NCBI GenBank assembly: GCA_948099385.1
Contig: CANUEZ040000068.1
Span: 1,713,001-1,777,000, forward strand
Direction of reading: 5' to 3'
DNA length: 64,000 nucleotides
DNA from: Fasciola hepatica
Taxonomy: Eukaryota; Platyhelminthes; Trematoda; Plagiorchiida; Fasciolidae
The notes beneath the pieces were generated by a model. The model did not search any database. It was not told the origin of the DNA and worked only from the letters and a program-made list of their open reading frames with translations. Position 1 is the stretch's first letter; every line of letters starts with the position of its first letter. The position numbers and the translations under genes are program-made. Of this stretch, positions 1-9,146 are shown piece after piece.

Positions 1-92
1 ACGCCTACATGGTACACGTTTATACATCATAACCTTCGTCAAACACGTCGCAGTTCCCGCTGTTTTTCGGTGACGTTACTGATAGCCTTTGG
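1..92 (+). repeat. Partial Pao LTR fragment, duplicated 5' part
   Basis: This stretch resembles positions 143-230, about 142 bases downstream. Both share the run acacgtttanacatcanna, followed by a similar tcaaaacag/tcaaacacg and a cgcag block. It looks like a partial tandem duplication of the 5' part of the LTR that follows, cut by the window edge. Identity is only moderate, so the duplication is old or the two pieces come from different insertions. Confidence 0.5.
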
Positions 93-94
93 CA

Positions 95-965
95 TATGTA
101 TTAGAATCTGTGAATCTATCATGTACCCAGACACACGCCAATCACGCTTACGTAATACACGTTTAAACATCAAGACCTTTATCAAAACAGGCCGCAGGGC
201 TGATTGTTCCTGGTTTATCACTGACTTTATGTAAGATCTCCCCTTAAGTGTTGGTCGCTACTATTCGCCCATGTAACAGAGTGTTCACCCATGACACCCA
301 CACCCGCACACATACAAATACACACACACGAACACACGCAGCCAAGCAGCAATGGCTCACCCGAGAACAGCGCCTATGTTTCGCTTTCACGCCGCCATCG
401 ATCAGCCGTTTTCATGGACGACGTAGACTAACCTCTCGCCGGTGTGGCCACTGGATCGAGTGTGATTGTGAGTAGAACGTTGACGACAAGTTATTAAGTA
501 CGCGCAATGACAGCAGGGTCTAGGTAGGTGGGAAGAATTAGTACCCTTATTCCAAACCTTTGATTCTTCTAAGATTCGGGAGGATTTTGGTGGGCGGTGT
601 AACGGCCGGTAATGGAAAACACCCCAAAATCCACTGCAGTTTTTACGTTTCCTTAACATCACTCACTTATTTACACTATTGACTTGTTTGATGCAGCGTT
701 TGTTTTTACGGACCAATGCTTTTTTGTTCGCGCCCAGCGCGTTGCCCTGTCATATCCCCGTTCTGGACCTGCGTGAGGCACGTGCTCGTTTCCCGTACGC
801 CACAATTCGGTTCTCGTTTTTTGAGTCCTTGTGATTGCATAATTGAGGTTTGTATCTATCCTGTTTCATTGTTCATATGTTAATTTAGCATCGTAGAATT
901 TCACGGATAATCGCCTTTTGATTTCGGGATGCGTTGCGAATTTGGCTACGCGTTGCTCAAAAGTG
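95..965 (+). repeat. Pao-family LTR (about 870 bp)
   Basis: It aligns along its whole length with the reverse complement of about 24440-25290, the 3' LTR of the Pao element at 24.4-30.9 kb. Shared landmarks in order are a CA-rich block near 300-345, a GATCGAG...GTGAGTAGAA block near 453-478, the block near 590-680 ending in aacatcactcac, and the tail ending in ttgctcaa near 960. The end positions are estimates, because no clean target-site duplication was identified. What follows (966-1048) is not an element leader, so this may be a solo or truncated LTR. Confidence 0.75.
297..346 (+). repeat. CA-rich imperfect microsatellite inside the LTR
   Basis: This is an irregular run of CA units with occasional G or T. 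The other complete LTR has a shorter, more degenerate CA-rich tract at the matching place (about 25030-25070 on the minus strand). The tract therefore belongs to the LTR and was not inserted later. Confidence 0.7.
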
Positions 966-1048
966 CCCTAAACCCCCTGCAACCTTGCTGATAGTGAGAG
1001 AGGTAGGCTTGCCGACTAGTTAACAGCTTTCTACGGGCTCGCGCGTAA

Positions 1049-1737
1049 TCAGCGAAGTACCCGACCCCGTGTCCATAAGTGCACCGACACCCCCATTCCC
1101 TCAGGTCTCACCATGCCGACAGACACGGTGCCTAATCTTGCCGGTTTGAAGTCATCGTGTCCCGTTGAACAGACCATTCTGGGCCCATCCGGTCGAGTAG
1201 GCCCATTGTTTGGAGGGTCATAAAGTAACGGGTAATGTTTACCCAAGCATCCGCCCTGGTCGCATTTTACTCTAAAGCGGCATCCAGAGGCCCAATGAGG
1301 CTTGTTCAAACACATAAAGCATGAGCCATTCCTCTTTACTGCGGATCGCCGACCGGGTAAGCTTATCTCACGAAAGGTCGGGCAATCGGGTACCCGATGA
1401 AGTGAGTTGCGTAGCTTGTATTCGGTTGACCTCTCGGGCTCTGAAACAACTGTGTGCGTGCTAGCCACAGATTGGATTTGGTAACGGTCGTTCCCTACAA
1501 TTCGCGTTGATGTTGGTTTCGTTCGTGCCGGCCTGCAAATTTCGCGTACCACTTGTCCAACCCGGCTGTTATCAGTTCGGGATTGACGACCTATGAACTT
1601 GGTCAAATGGTCGTACGTAGATTCCCGCCCAAGCATATTTATTTTCCCAGCTTCATGTGCACATCGGCTGTGAGAATAAATGGGTGGACATCGGAAAATG
1701 CGTACTCGTGTGTGCAAAGCTCCAGTGTAAAACACGT
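1049..1737 (-). pseudogene. BEL/Pao gag, C-terminal half with zinc knuckles
   Basis: Gag packages element RNA in BEL/Pao retrotransposons. The minus-strand frame is open for about 230 codons. Near 1270-1325 it has a perfect CCHC knuckle (C-X2-C-X4-H-X4-C), followed by a second Cys/His cluster (C-X4-C-X3-H) typical of Pao gag. Upstream, a FIGRQSR segment matches the middle of the other Pao gags in this window (near 48000 and 53480). The N-terminal gag half is missing: the frame runs straight back into LTR sequence at 1738. The fragment therefore has an internal deletion and no usable start of its own. The last codons before 1049 head towards the protease but stop before it. Confidence 0.8.
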
Positions 1738-2110
1738 TTGAGCAATGCGTAGCCAAATTCGCAACGGATCCCGAAATCAAAAGGCGATTATCCCTGATAT
1801 TCTACGATACTAGAATATTGAATGAACAATGACACCAAAAGATAAAAACCTCAATAATGCGATCACAAGGACTCAACGAACGAGAAACCGAATCGCAGCG
1901 TGCGAGCAAGGAGCACATGCGTCACGCAGGTCCATAACAAGGATATGACAAAGTGGCGCTCTGGACGCGAACAAACAACAATTGGTCTATATAAGCAAAC
2001 CGTCCGTAAAGACACGGTAATAGTGTAAGCAAGTGAGTGATGTTGGGAAAAACACTGAAGCGCAAAGGTTTTGGGAAGATTTTTCACGACCAGTCTTTGC
2101 ATCAGTGCTG
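1738..2110 (-). repeat. Inverted 3' half of a Pao LTR
   Basis: The reverse complement matches the 3' part of the LTR at about 600-965, including the block ending aacatcactcac, the ggttctcgttnnttgagtccttgtgat block and the terminal ttgctcaa. The best-aligned part pairs 960 with 1738. It lies between two gag fragments on the same strand, directly joined to the gag C-terminal half at 1737, with no leader or gag N-terminus between them. Confidence 0.8.
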
Positions 2111-2192
2111 CATTTCAATTCGGCATTTTTTCATCAACTTTGACAGTAGTTCTGCCTTGTTATCAGTCCTCCTCGCGTTCGATAAAACACCA

Positions 2193-2770
2193 TCAGTCAA
2201 GCTTCTGGCCAACTTGAATTTTTGTCCAGACAAATCTTTCGGGATTCTGTGCACCCTGATATATCAAAGTATTGTAATAAATACAAAACCCTTTTCCAGG
2301 ATATGCAACTTTGCACTCAAAACATTTTTCGAAATACTTAATGAATATACAGTATTGCTCGGGGTGCCCGTCGAAAGGGGCCAGCTCCACTGTCGGTCGG
2401 TCAAATGCAAACCATCGGTAGTTTCAGGTGGTCTCAACGGTGTATGTTCGTCGATCGCAGCGCCGCTTCAATGTTGACATCGTGAATTACATGGATATTT
2501 GCTGGCTTGTTGAGGCCAGTTCCTTGTTCAAAAAGGCTGTTTCCTTTCTGGCTAACCGGAGCCAGTTCAAAAAGTCCATCACTCTAATCTTATTATTCGT
2601 AATATCACTAAACTCATTTGGATCAAAAAAATACAACCTGGCACTAAAAGAACCAGTAGACTTGACATTACCCAGAGAACCAGTAACACCAAAACCATCC
2701 CAAGGGACATGCCGCGTATTTTTTACTGACTCATGAGGTCCTTGCTTCCTCGTCTCGGTATTTACAGTGA
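2193..2770 (-). pseudogene. BEL/Pao gag, N-terminal fragment
   Basis: Read on the minus strand, the frame has a segment (about 2560-2620) that aligns with the start of the Pao gag at 47277. It is followed, after frame breaks, by a stretch at 2193-2390 resembling the gag core, with a PG-x-G turn corresponding to the DPGQ motif of the other copies. The FGQPF helix region is only faintly visible, and about 20-30 residues appear deleted in between. It is a dead 5' gag remnant of the same family. Upstream, 2771-3124 holds only weak resemblance to the Pao leader and nothing else I can name. Confidence 0.6.
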
Positions 2771-3124
2771 GCGTTCTTGGCCAGGTTTCAAATGAGTACA
2801 GTAAATCAATTCTCGCAAGTGGAGCGAAGAGAAGCCAATTCAAACGAGCCCCAAAACCAGAATAAGGTTGATTCGCTGTTTCTATGCGTTTCTCGGCTTG
2901 CGAGACTTGACTTAAAGTACACATGTATACGGCAAAACGACTCCACAGTAAAACCCAAAAGTTCAAAGCCCCGTGGCCCATGCATGACAGACAGAATCGG
3001 TTCGAGGCCAGATCCAAATGTTTCACATGGATAACAAATGTGCAAAAGTGGGTGTATGGACGTGCTCTACTAATTAGTTTTAAATATAGTCACATTCACG
3101 AAGCACGTAGAGCATCTTCAGCAT

Positions 3125-3290
3125 TTGTTCTCTAAAGTGATCATTTGGTTATTCCTCTCGAAACTTGGATGCGCAATCGGAAATCGCCGGCGGATTTACG
3201 AGATGCCTGGAATAGAGAACGGGGTATTGAGGCAAGCATCATACCGCTTCTTGAGCCCCGGTAATTGCAGGCACCCCTTTATTGTAACAA
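3125..3290 (-). pseudogene. Pao reverse transcriptase fragment, fused to gag by deletion
   Basis: The reverse complement matches 49259-49430 of the Pao element on the plus strand, which lies at the start of the reverse transcriptase (cryptic tract after the protease). The first 38 or so bases from the junction are identical. Identity then falls to roughly 85 percent by eye. In this copy the segment follows directly on gag sequence at 3291-3294 (AGCT), so about 1.6 kb of gag and protease is absent. Confidence 0.75.
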
Positions 3291-3671
3291 AGCTTCCCCG
3301 GCTCTTCTTCAACAAATGTGGGTCAGGAAAAGCAGCCCTTGTCCCGGGTCGGTTACCTTATTCTTGATAAAACTTTCAAACTGCTTAACGAACTCGGAGT
3401 ACTGTTCTGGCCCACTGTGAAAGACGGTCAGCTCTACCCTTGGTAAATCGATTATTGGCTGCATCGGTGATAACTGCTTGACGGTTGATGTACAATTTCC
3501 CATCTCTAGTTCTCTTGGCCTGAAGAAGGGGTCGTTTTCACCAGTTCTGTGCACACGCCCGCTCAGCCTACATTTTTCCTCTGCCTCCCTAGCCTGTTGC
3601 CTAGCGGATAAGAACCGTCGCTCCAGTTCTAGCATCCTCAACCCGAATGAACTAACATTCATTGAACCCAA
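3291..3671 (-). pseudogene. BEL/Pao gag N-terminus, near-twin of the 47.3-kb copy
   Basis: The frame starts MGSMNV at 3671 and runs 120 codons to a TGA just after an LTHIC motif at 3309. It comprises a charged, probably coiled-coil stretch (LELERRF...ARQQAREAEEK), a linker, then the start of the gag core with the DPGQ turn. The copy at 47277-47639 on the opposite strand has the same length, the same premature stop and a single residue difference (Pro versus Ser). Related copies read through the stop into an alpha-helical region with an FGQPF motif, so the stop is disabling. Confidence 0.85.
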
Positions 3672-4042
3672 AACACCCTCAGTAGTACATGAACCGGCAC
3701 CAACAAGGAATCAAAGGGACCCACACACTCCCCAGAGGCTTGCCAACCTGCTGACTGTGTGGAATTTGTTTGCCTCGTTTCTGTTCTGGGCATGCAGCAT
3801 GTTTTCTCGTTCGGAACTGATCCGTTTGAGAACTAATTTGCGCTACGAGCAATAGATAGTTAAACTCGTGACATTTTCGAAACCAGAAACAACGTTGATC
3901 CGTACCTGTACAATACTGATTTGATGAATGAACAAAATAAAATACATACAAACCTCAAATGTGCGGTCACAAAGACTAAAAGACGAGAACCGAAGTCACG
4001 GCATGCGGCAGACAAGCACATGAGTCACGTAGGCCTTAAGAT
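3672..4042 (-). repeat. Pao LTR 3' end plus leader, near-identical to 46906-47276
   Basis: The reverse complement of this segment equals 46906-47276 with almost no differences. In the element's direction it contains the last part of the LTR (the ggttctcgtcttttag block, about 3980) and the untranslated leader before gag. Homology stops sharply at 4042/46906, where this copy runs into the end of the gypsy element and the partner runs into other sequence. Confidence 0.85.
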
Positions 4043-4084
4043 AGGGTGTTGGTTGGTAAACCCATTGTAAACTTCCCAACTTAT

Positions 4085-5203
4085 TGCTTACAGTCGGTTG
4101 TAAAAATCTTCACGAAATCAGCGAAGCCGACGTGATTTCTTAGTTGGCGACCGCGACGGCTACTTTGCGTTGCGGGTACGGTTGGAGAATCTGATGGAAT
4201 AGCTGCCGGGTAATTGGGGATGGTTCGAGTAATAACTTGCTTGATGCGGGTGGCTGAACGGCTTGAGCAGGTGTATATTGGCCGGGCTGCTCGCTCTCCA
4301 TGACGGCAGACTTGAGACGGTCGATAGATACGGTGTCGTGTCGTCCTCTGATGTCTATGACAAACGTTTTGCCCTAAGCTTTATCGCCCTGAACGGGCCA
4401 GTGTATGGCACTTGTATTGTTGATCGAACGCCATCGACGCGAAGAAATACATGAGTAGCGGTTTCTGACGCAGTGCGGATATAAATTGTAGACTGCTTTT
4501 CGCGCGGCGGACCGGCCTTGAGCATTCGCATGTGCTGCGTAAAGCTCTCAGCATAGTCGCCGTAGTCGGAAGTCACTTTTGGGGGGTCTACCATTTCTCC
4601 AGGCAGACGAAGTGTACAGCCATACACTAGCGTGGCCGGTGTAGTGTGTAATTCCCCCTTAACGGTACTGCTCAGGCTCAAGAGTGCTAGTGGTGGTATT
4701 TCACTCCAGAGGGGGTTACAGTTCGCTTGGAGGGCGACTTTTAGTTGCCGGCGAAGACGTTCAACCGTACCATAGGTCTGAGGGTGGTAAGCTGTCGTCG
4801 CAAGGTGTTGGCAACCGAGCGTAGATATTAGGCCGCCAAAAGCGCCGTCAAAGTGTGGACCACGATCAGTGGTCACTATTGCCGGGCAACCGGTAAGGAA
4901 AGATTCCGTGGCCTCTTCCGACGAGGAATGAAGGATAGGAATGGCCTGCGGCCAGCGGGGAAAACGATTTACGCATGTGAGTATGTAAACGTGCCCGAGC
5001 GTAGGTGGAAGTGGTCCTACGAGGTCAACGTGCACACGATGAAAACGTGTTTCACTTTCTGGAATTCTGGATGACGCCGCCTTAGTGTGCCTATGGGTCT
5101 TAACACGTTGACACTGCGGGCAGGCGCAAGCCCATTGACGGACATCTCGTTTGACATTGTGCCAAACAAAAAGCTCAGTTCTCAGTTTCACCGAGGCCGT
5201 CAC
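4085..5203 (-). pseudogene. Ty3/gypsy integrase (CsRn1-like element)
   Basis: The integrase would insert element cDNA into the host chromosome. The frame from 5203 shows the end of the zinc-binding domain (CPQC, residues 28-31). The catalytic core has D60 (HVDLVGPL), D113 (TDRGPHF) and E148 (GTVERL). By my count D113 and E148 are separated by 34 residues instead of the usual 35, implying a one-codon loss. The TTAYHPQ motif is kept. The main frame stops at 4355. The basic tail ending in an R-x-x-V-x-F-A-D-F motif, typical of gypsy integrase ends, continues in another frame to about 4085, so there is at least one frameshift. It is the last gene of the element that starts at 7865. Confidence 0.85.
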
Positions 5204-5229
5204 ACCACTGTGAGTCAGATTGTGGAGTG

Positions 5230-5949
5230 TCAGGAAGTGGGATAACGGTGGGCAGCGGGAACCACCGGCCTAGGATGACCTTGCGACACATCGCACACGA
5301 CGGTATCCTGGGAAGTTGGGACAGGTACTGTGGTTAAGCTCAAAGAACCGCTTTGTCGAATTTGTTGGATGTCAGTGTCCATAGTTTGGGCCTGTGCCCC
5401 TGCGTCCAAGTTGATGTTTGGCGTCGGTGACAGACTTAGTTGAAGTACGTGTGATAAGGCATCGGCGACGGGACTACGTACTCCAGAGAGATGTCGTATT
5501 TCCATCGCAAACTGAGACAAAGTTTGGGTGGAGAATTTCGCGTGGTGAGTATCGATCGGGAGCTGACCTTGCTGCGTAAATCAAAGGCTTTTGGTCTATA
5601 AACACCGTGAACGAACGGCCTTTGAGTGCATATCGAAAATGACGGATTCCCAAGTAGATGGCCAATAACTCCCCACCAATGTGCTGTACCTAGATTCGAG
5701 GGGTTATAGGTGCTTGGAGAAGAATGCCAAAGGTTGCCGAGAATCGTTTACGAACTGTTGCAGTACTGCTCCGGCCGCTGTGCCCGAGTCATCCGTCACT
5801 ATCGGAATAGGAGCCAAAGGGTCGTGGTGGGTAAGGAGCGCTGTGTTGGCAACATCATCTTTGGCCCAGGCAAATGCGACTTGTGCCGTGTCCGGAAACA
5901 CAAACTTCCGCCTACATCCACGCAGCAGGTCGGTGAGGGGTAGCATCAT
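5230..5949 (-). pseudogene. Ty3/gypsy RNase H, frameshifted
   Basis: RNase H removes the RNA strand during reverse transcription. The domain is spread over three overlapping minus-strand frames. The first (5704-5949) has the VTDDSGTAAGAVLQQ first catalytic block and an FFSK segment. The second (5474-5665) has AIYLGIRHFRYALKGR and the TDHKPL-like block, here with ID-Q-KPL. The third (5230-5520) has the RHLSGVRSPVADALS block that ends gypsy RNase H. At least two frameshifts separate them. Order and orientation agree with the reverse transcriptase upstream and the integrase downstream. Confidence 0.85.
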
Positions 5950-6014
5950 TTCCGCACAGTGAGGAATAAATCAAATAAAATAAATAAATTCACCAGGCCG
6001 ACGAACTGACGCAA

Positions 6015-7007
6015 TCAGCGAAAAGACTGGGATTCAGGGTAGTTGCCAGTAGCGGAAGCTTTATCTAGCAGAGGGCGGATACCCGAGGATGAAATAGCAT
6101 GTCCCATGGAGGTGATATCAGCCCGGCCTAATTCGCATTTCGCGATATTGATCGTAATGCAGTGCTGGCTCAGGCTTTCGAAAAGTACTCGTAAGTGTGC
6201 GGCGTGTTCTTGCTCTGAAGAACTAGCCACCAAAATATCGTCCAGGTATACGTAGACACTTTCCAAACCGCGAAGTGCCTCACGCATGAACCGCTGGAAG
6301 GTCTGGGTTGCATTGCTGAGTCCAAACTGCATTTTCAGAAACTCGAGCAGCCCGAAAGGCATAGTGACGGCAGTTTTAGGGATATCGGCCTCTGACACAG
6401 GGATCTGGTTGTACGCACAAACTAAATCCATACGGCTGGAGTCGGAGCAACCTGATAAGGACGAAGTCAGGTCCTGTATGTGGGGAATTGGGTGTGAGTC
6501 AGGAAAGATGGCTTTATTAAATGCTCTGTAATCACCACAGGGTCGCCAATCACCGCTAGACTTAGGGACCATATGAAAAGATGAAGCCCAAGGGCTACTA
6601 GAAAGGCGTATTGTACCCAGTTCTACCATTTGTTCGAATTCAGCCTGTGCAACACCAAGCTTGTCTGGGGCTAACCGACGCGGCCTACTGAACACTGGGG
6701 GGCCCTTAGTATCGATATGGTGAGTGACGTTGGTGGTCACCGCTTGGAGAGGCCCGGCCTGATGAAATATGGCCGGGTAGGCAGCGATGAGTTTGCCATA
6801 AGGTTGGTTTCCCGGTGGTTGAACGCAAAAGGTAGTGACATGATTCACTCGCGAATTATAACACGCAACAGCGCGAGTAGCCCGAGGATCCACCACTCTG
6901 TGGCTCTGCGCAACAACTAACAAGACAAAGTGTTGCAGGAAGTCAAAGCCTAGAATTGGGTACGAAACGTCGGCTATGGTGACTGCCCAAAGGAAATTGC
7001 GCTTCAA
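6015..7007 (-). pseudogene. Ty3/gypsy reverse transcriptase with protease tail
   Basis: The 330-codon frame begins in the end of the aspartic protease (YPILGFDFLQHF, residues about 16-27). It then carries the whole palm and fingers: RRLAPDKL, SSPWASSFHMVPK, the GDWRPCGDYRAFN block, DLVCAYNQIPV (first catalytic Asp), FGLSNATQTFQRFM, and VYLDDILVAS near 6238-6258 with both catalytic Asp. It ends near GIRPLLDKA. This is the best-preserved enzyme frame in the window. It still depends on a broken protease upstream and broken RNase H and integrase downstream, so I call it part of a dead element. Confidence 0.9.
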
Positions 7008-7413
7008 ACCTAAGTTTAGGTGAGCGACTGCTGGCCAAACGTTGGGGTGGCCGTGCCTTTGGCAGCGCGTAGCGCTTGTGCCTACGGTGTTCTATTGTAG
7101 CTTTTCGGTCCGGAGGAGACGCTCACTTCGGCACCGGTATCTACAAAGAATTAGGTTATTTGAAATGATGTCCCTCGTGTTCAAAAGGCGACTGTTGGTC
7201 TGATACTCGGCTTCGTAGGTCGCCACCACGGGCCGGGGGTTTAGTTTCCCTAATGAGCACCGGGAAACGTACACCCTGGTTCGCATCGTTTGGCTCCTCC
7301 ACCAAAGCGACTGTGATATTTACAATACCCTTCTTTGGAAAAGCCGAAACGTTGTCGCAGTGACGGACTATGAAGCCTAGGTAAGCGTGCGCGGTGCCGC
7401 TCCTGTGACCCAC
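7008..7413 (-). pseudogene. Ty3/gypsy aspartic protease, frameshifted
   Basis: On the minus strand the active-site turn is readable as FFVDTGAEVSVSS, encoded around 7115-7150, with the DTGA codons at 7130-7141. It is out of frame both with the preceding gag finger and with the protease C-terminus that starts the 7007 frame. DTGAEVS-type retropepsins fused directly to reverse transcriptase are usual in CsRn1-like gypsy elements. A stop or frame change on each side makes it non-functional. Confidence 0.75.
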
Positions 7414-7865
7414 TTCTAACTATAAGGCGTTGCAGGCGCGACAATTCTAGGCAAAACTGACGCGAGGTCGTTAGATTTTGGCAAGACAGGCACCGTTGTG
7501 ACAGAGGACCTAGTAACTCCAGCTGCCGCGGGGTTGTATCTTGACATAATGTCATCAGCTATCGCTGCAGTCTCCTCCAGCAAGCATTTGCGAGTGGCCC
7601 TTAGAAAAACTAGATTGTTGTGCGGCAAACGCTGCAGCCAAAGTTTCCTTAAGAGCGAGTCCTCGCCTACCGTTGGTCCTCTCAGGGGCCGCATCTCATG
7701 CAGCAGTTCCGAGGGCCTCCTACTTCCAAGCTCAACGTTTTGAGGTTGTTGCATGCTTTGGTCCCGCGTTGGGGCCTTGCGGGCATTGAGGCCTCCTTCA
7801 AGGCCTCGTAGTGATAGCGAGTATTTCGGCGCGCACGTGGGAGCGTGTGCAAGAGCAACGGTCAA
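7250..7865 (-). pseudogene. Ty3/gypsy gag with CHCC finger
   Basis: The frame from 7865 carries the gag core: ELGSRRPSELLHEMR, LLRKLWLQRLP and AAIADDIM are characteristic of the CsRn1-type gag. A second, shifted frame ending near 7250 carries GYCKYHSRF...KRCEPGC (codons about 7265-7330), a C-X2-H-X9-C-X3-C finger. Established knowledge: CsRn1-like elements have CHCC in place of the common CCHC. At least one frameshift separates core and finger. The start codon at 7865 is only the first ATG in the open frame. The element's own leader and 5' LTR are not visible; LINE sequence begins just beyond. Confidence 0.8.
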
Positions 7866-8294
7866 ATGGCAACCGCGCTTGGCATTCAGCGTTGAGCTAA
7901 ACGATAAATGTGGTGAGAGTGTGAACGAAGATGGCCACCGCTACAACCCTGCACCCCTATTCCCCACAAATTGTCAACCGTGCCCTCTGCACCCCCTTCA
8001 GCCAATACTCAATTCAGACTGGCCGGTATTTCTCAACTGCTCCTAATGACCCCTGTCTGATATCGGCCCGCCAGACCCACAGGTTTTTCCCCTGCTCCGA
8101 TATTTCCCTCTCCTTTGCTGCCCAGTTTTTCTACCCCTCAGCAGTCCCTCTCAAAGCAACGTTTACTCTAGCTTGGCTGGAAGCCACCGCATTTGAAAGT
8201 CTACTAGCCTTAACATCAACATATTCCTCTTTGACCTCGAACTTCACTCATTCCAATCGAGACAGCCTGCCTCTTTCCAACTAACACCACCCCC
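7866..8294 (+). pseudogene. LINE 1, region ahead of the endonuclease
   Basis: A C/T- and Pro/Ser/Thr-rich frame (7931-8284) leads into the endonuclease at 8295. The other LINE copies have a similar Pro/Ser/Thr-rich stretch before the endonuclease (43634-43929 on the minus strand, 15160-15341 on the plus). I take it as the 5' end of the same open reading frame, now broken. It has no recognisable fold. The boundary with the gypsy gag at about 7866 is approximate. Confidence 0.5.
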
Positions 8295-8834
8295 TTGACG
8301 TGCCTATACCACCTCTTGCAAAAGGCTTATCCTGAGCCTTACTCACTTCGCGTTCTTTTCTTGGCAAATCCCGCACCTGAAAAACTTATCCTCACAAATG
8401 ATTACCACATTCTCATAATAACCGAATCCTGGATGTCTGAGAGCACTTCCAGTGATCAACTATCTTTGATAGGGCACAGTCTTCTAGGGACCAACAGACC
8501 GAACCGGCTTTGTGGTGGGTGCCTAGCCCGCGTCAAGGAAATCTACACCACGACCCCTCTTTTACATGCGGCGCTCGATTCTATTCCCGATTCTCTCTGG
8601 TTCACTATCAACTTCCAAAGCACCGTTCTTCACATTGGCTGCTTGTATCGCTCGCCAAATTTCTCCAGTTCCTTGTTTCCACTTCTCATTTGGTTTTTCA
8701 CATACCTCTCTCTCCCTCCTTCTGGAACCAAGCTTATTGCGGATGACTTTAATCTCCCTCAAATTTGTTGGCCTACCCTCTCGGCTCCTCCCAATCTATT
8801 GGACCTAAGTACTAGTATTCATCTTGGTGGCTGA
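8295..8834 (+). pseudogene. LINE 1 endonuclease domain (EEP/APE type)
   Basis: In non-LTR retrotransposons this domain nicks the target DNA. Visible motifs in order are IITESWMSES (the conserved glutamate after a beta strand), GGCLARVK, a SLWF block, CLYRSP, and IADDFNLPQICW, where the standard GDFN block has Gly changed to Asp. The C-terminal SDH block is not found. The frame closes at 8834 and the following linker is in pieces up to 9146. The motif series matches the endonucleases at 15342 (+) and 23823 (-), which identifies one family. Confidence 0.85.
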
Positions 8835-9146
8835 ACACAAAATGCTGTCGAACCTGCCAGAAACGGGAACATACTGTATCTGGTATTTACTCATAAGAAG
8901 CCTCTCATCGACGTGTCAGTAACATAAAATTTCCCCAGCAGTGAATACAAAAGGGTTATCTGCTATCTGCCACTCAGTGGCCAACCTAATCGCGCACACT
9001 CCTCCAACAATACATTCCTATACAGAGATTGGGCTTTGCTAGTCACGCTTATTCGCCAAAAAGGCTAGGGTGATTTCTTTCTCACTTATGACCCTCAGCT
9101 TGCTGCAGATATTTTTCATTCCTTCTTTTCCGACTTCCCAAAAAAA

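Noticed and set aside
297..346. CA repeat as a CRISPR-like or satellite array
   Set aside because: It is an irregular dinucleotide tract inside an LTR, without a longer repeat unit or spacers.
2777..3034. Short plus-strand frames at 2.4-3.1 kb
   Set aside because: They overlap the minus-strand Pao gag start and leader traces and encode nothing recognisable.
6015..7007. Claim of a still active gypsy element at 4-7.9 kb
   Set aside because: The reverse transcriptase frame is intact, but gag, protease, RNase H and integrase all carry frameshifts or stops, and no LTR pair was found.
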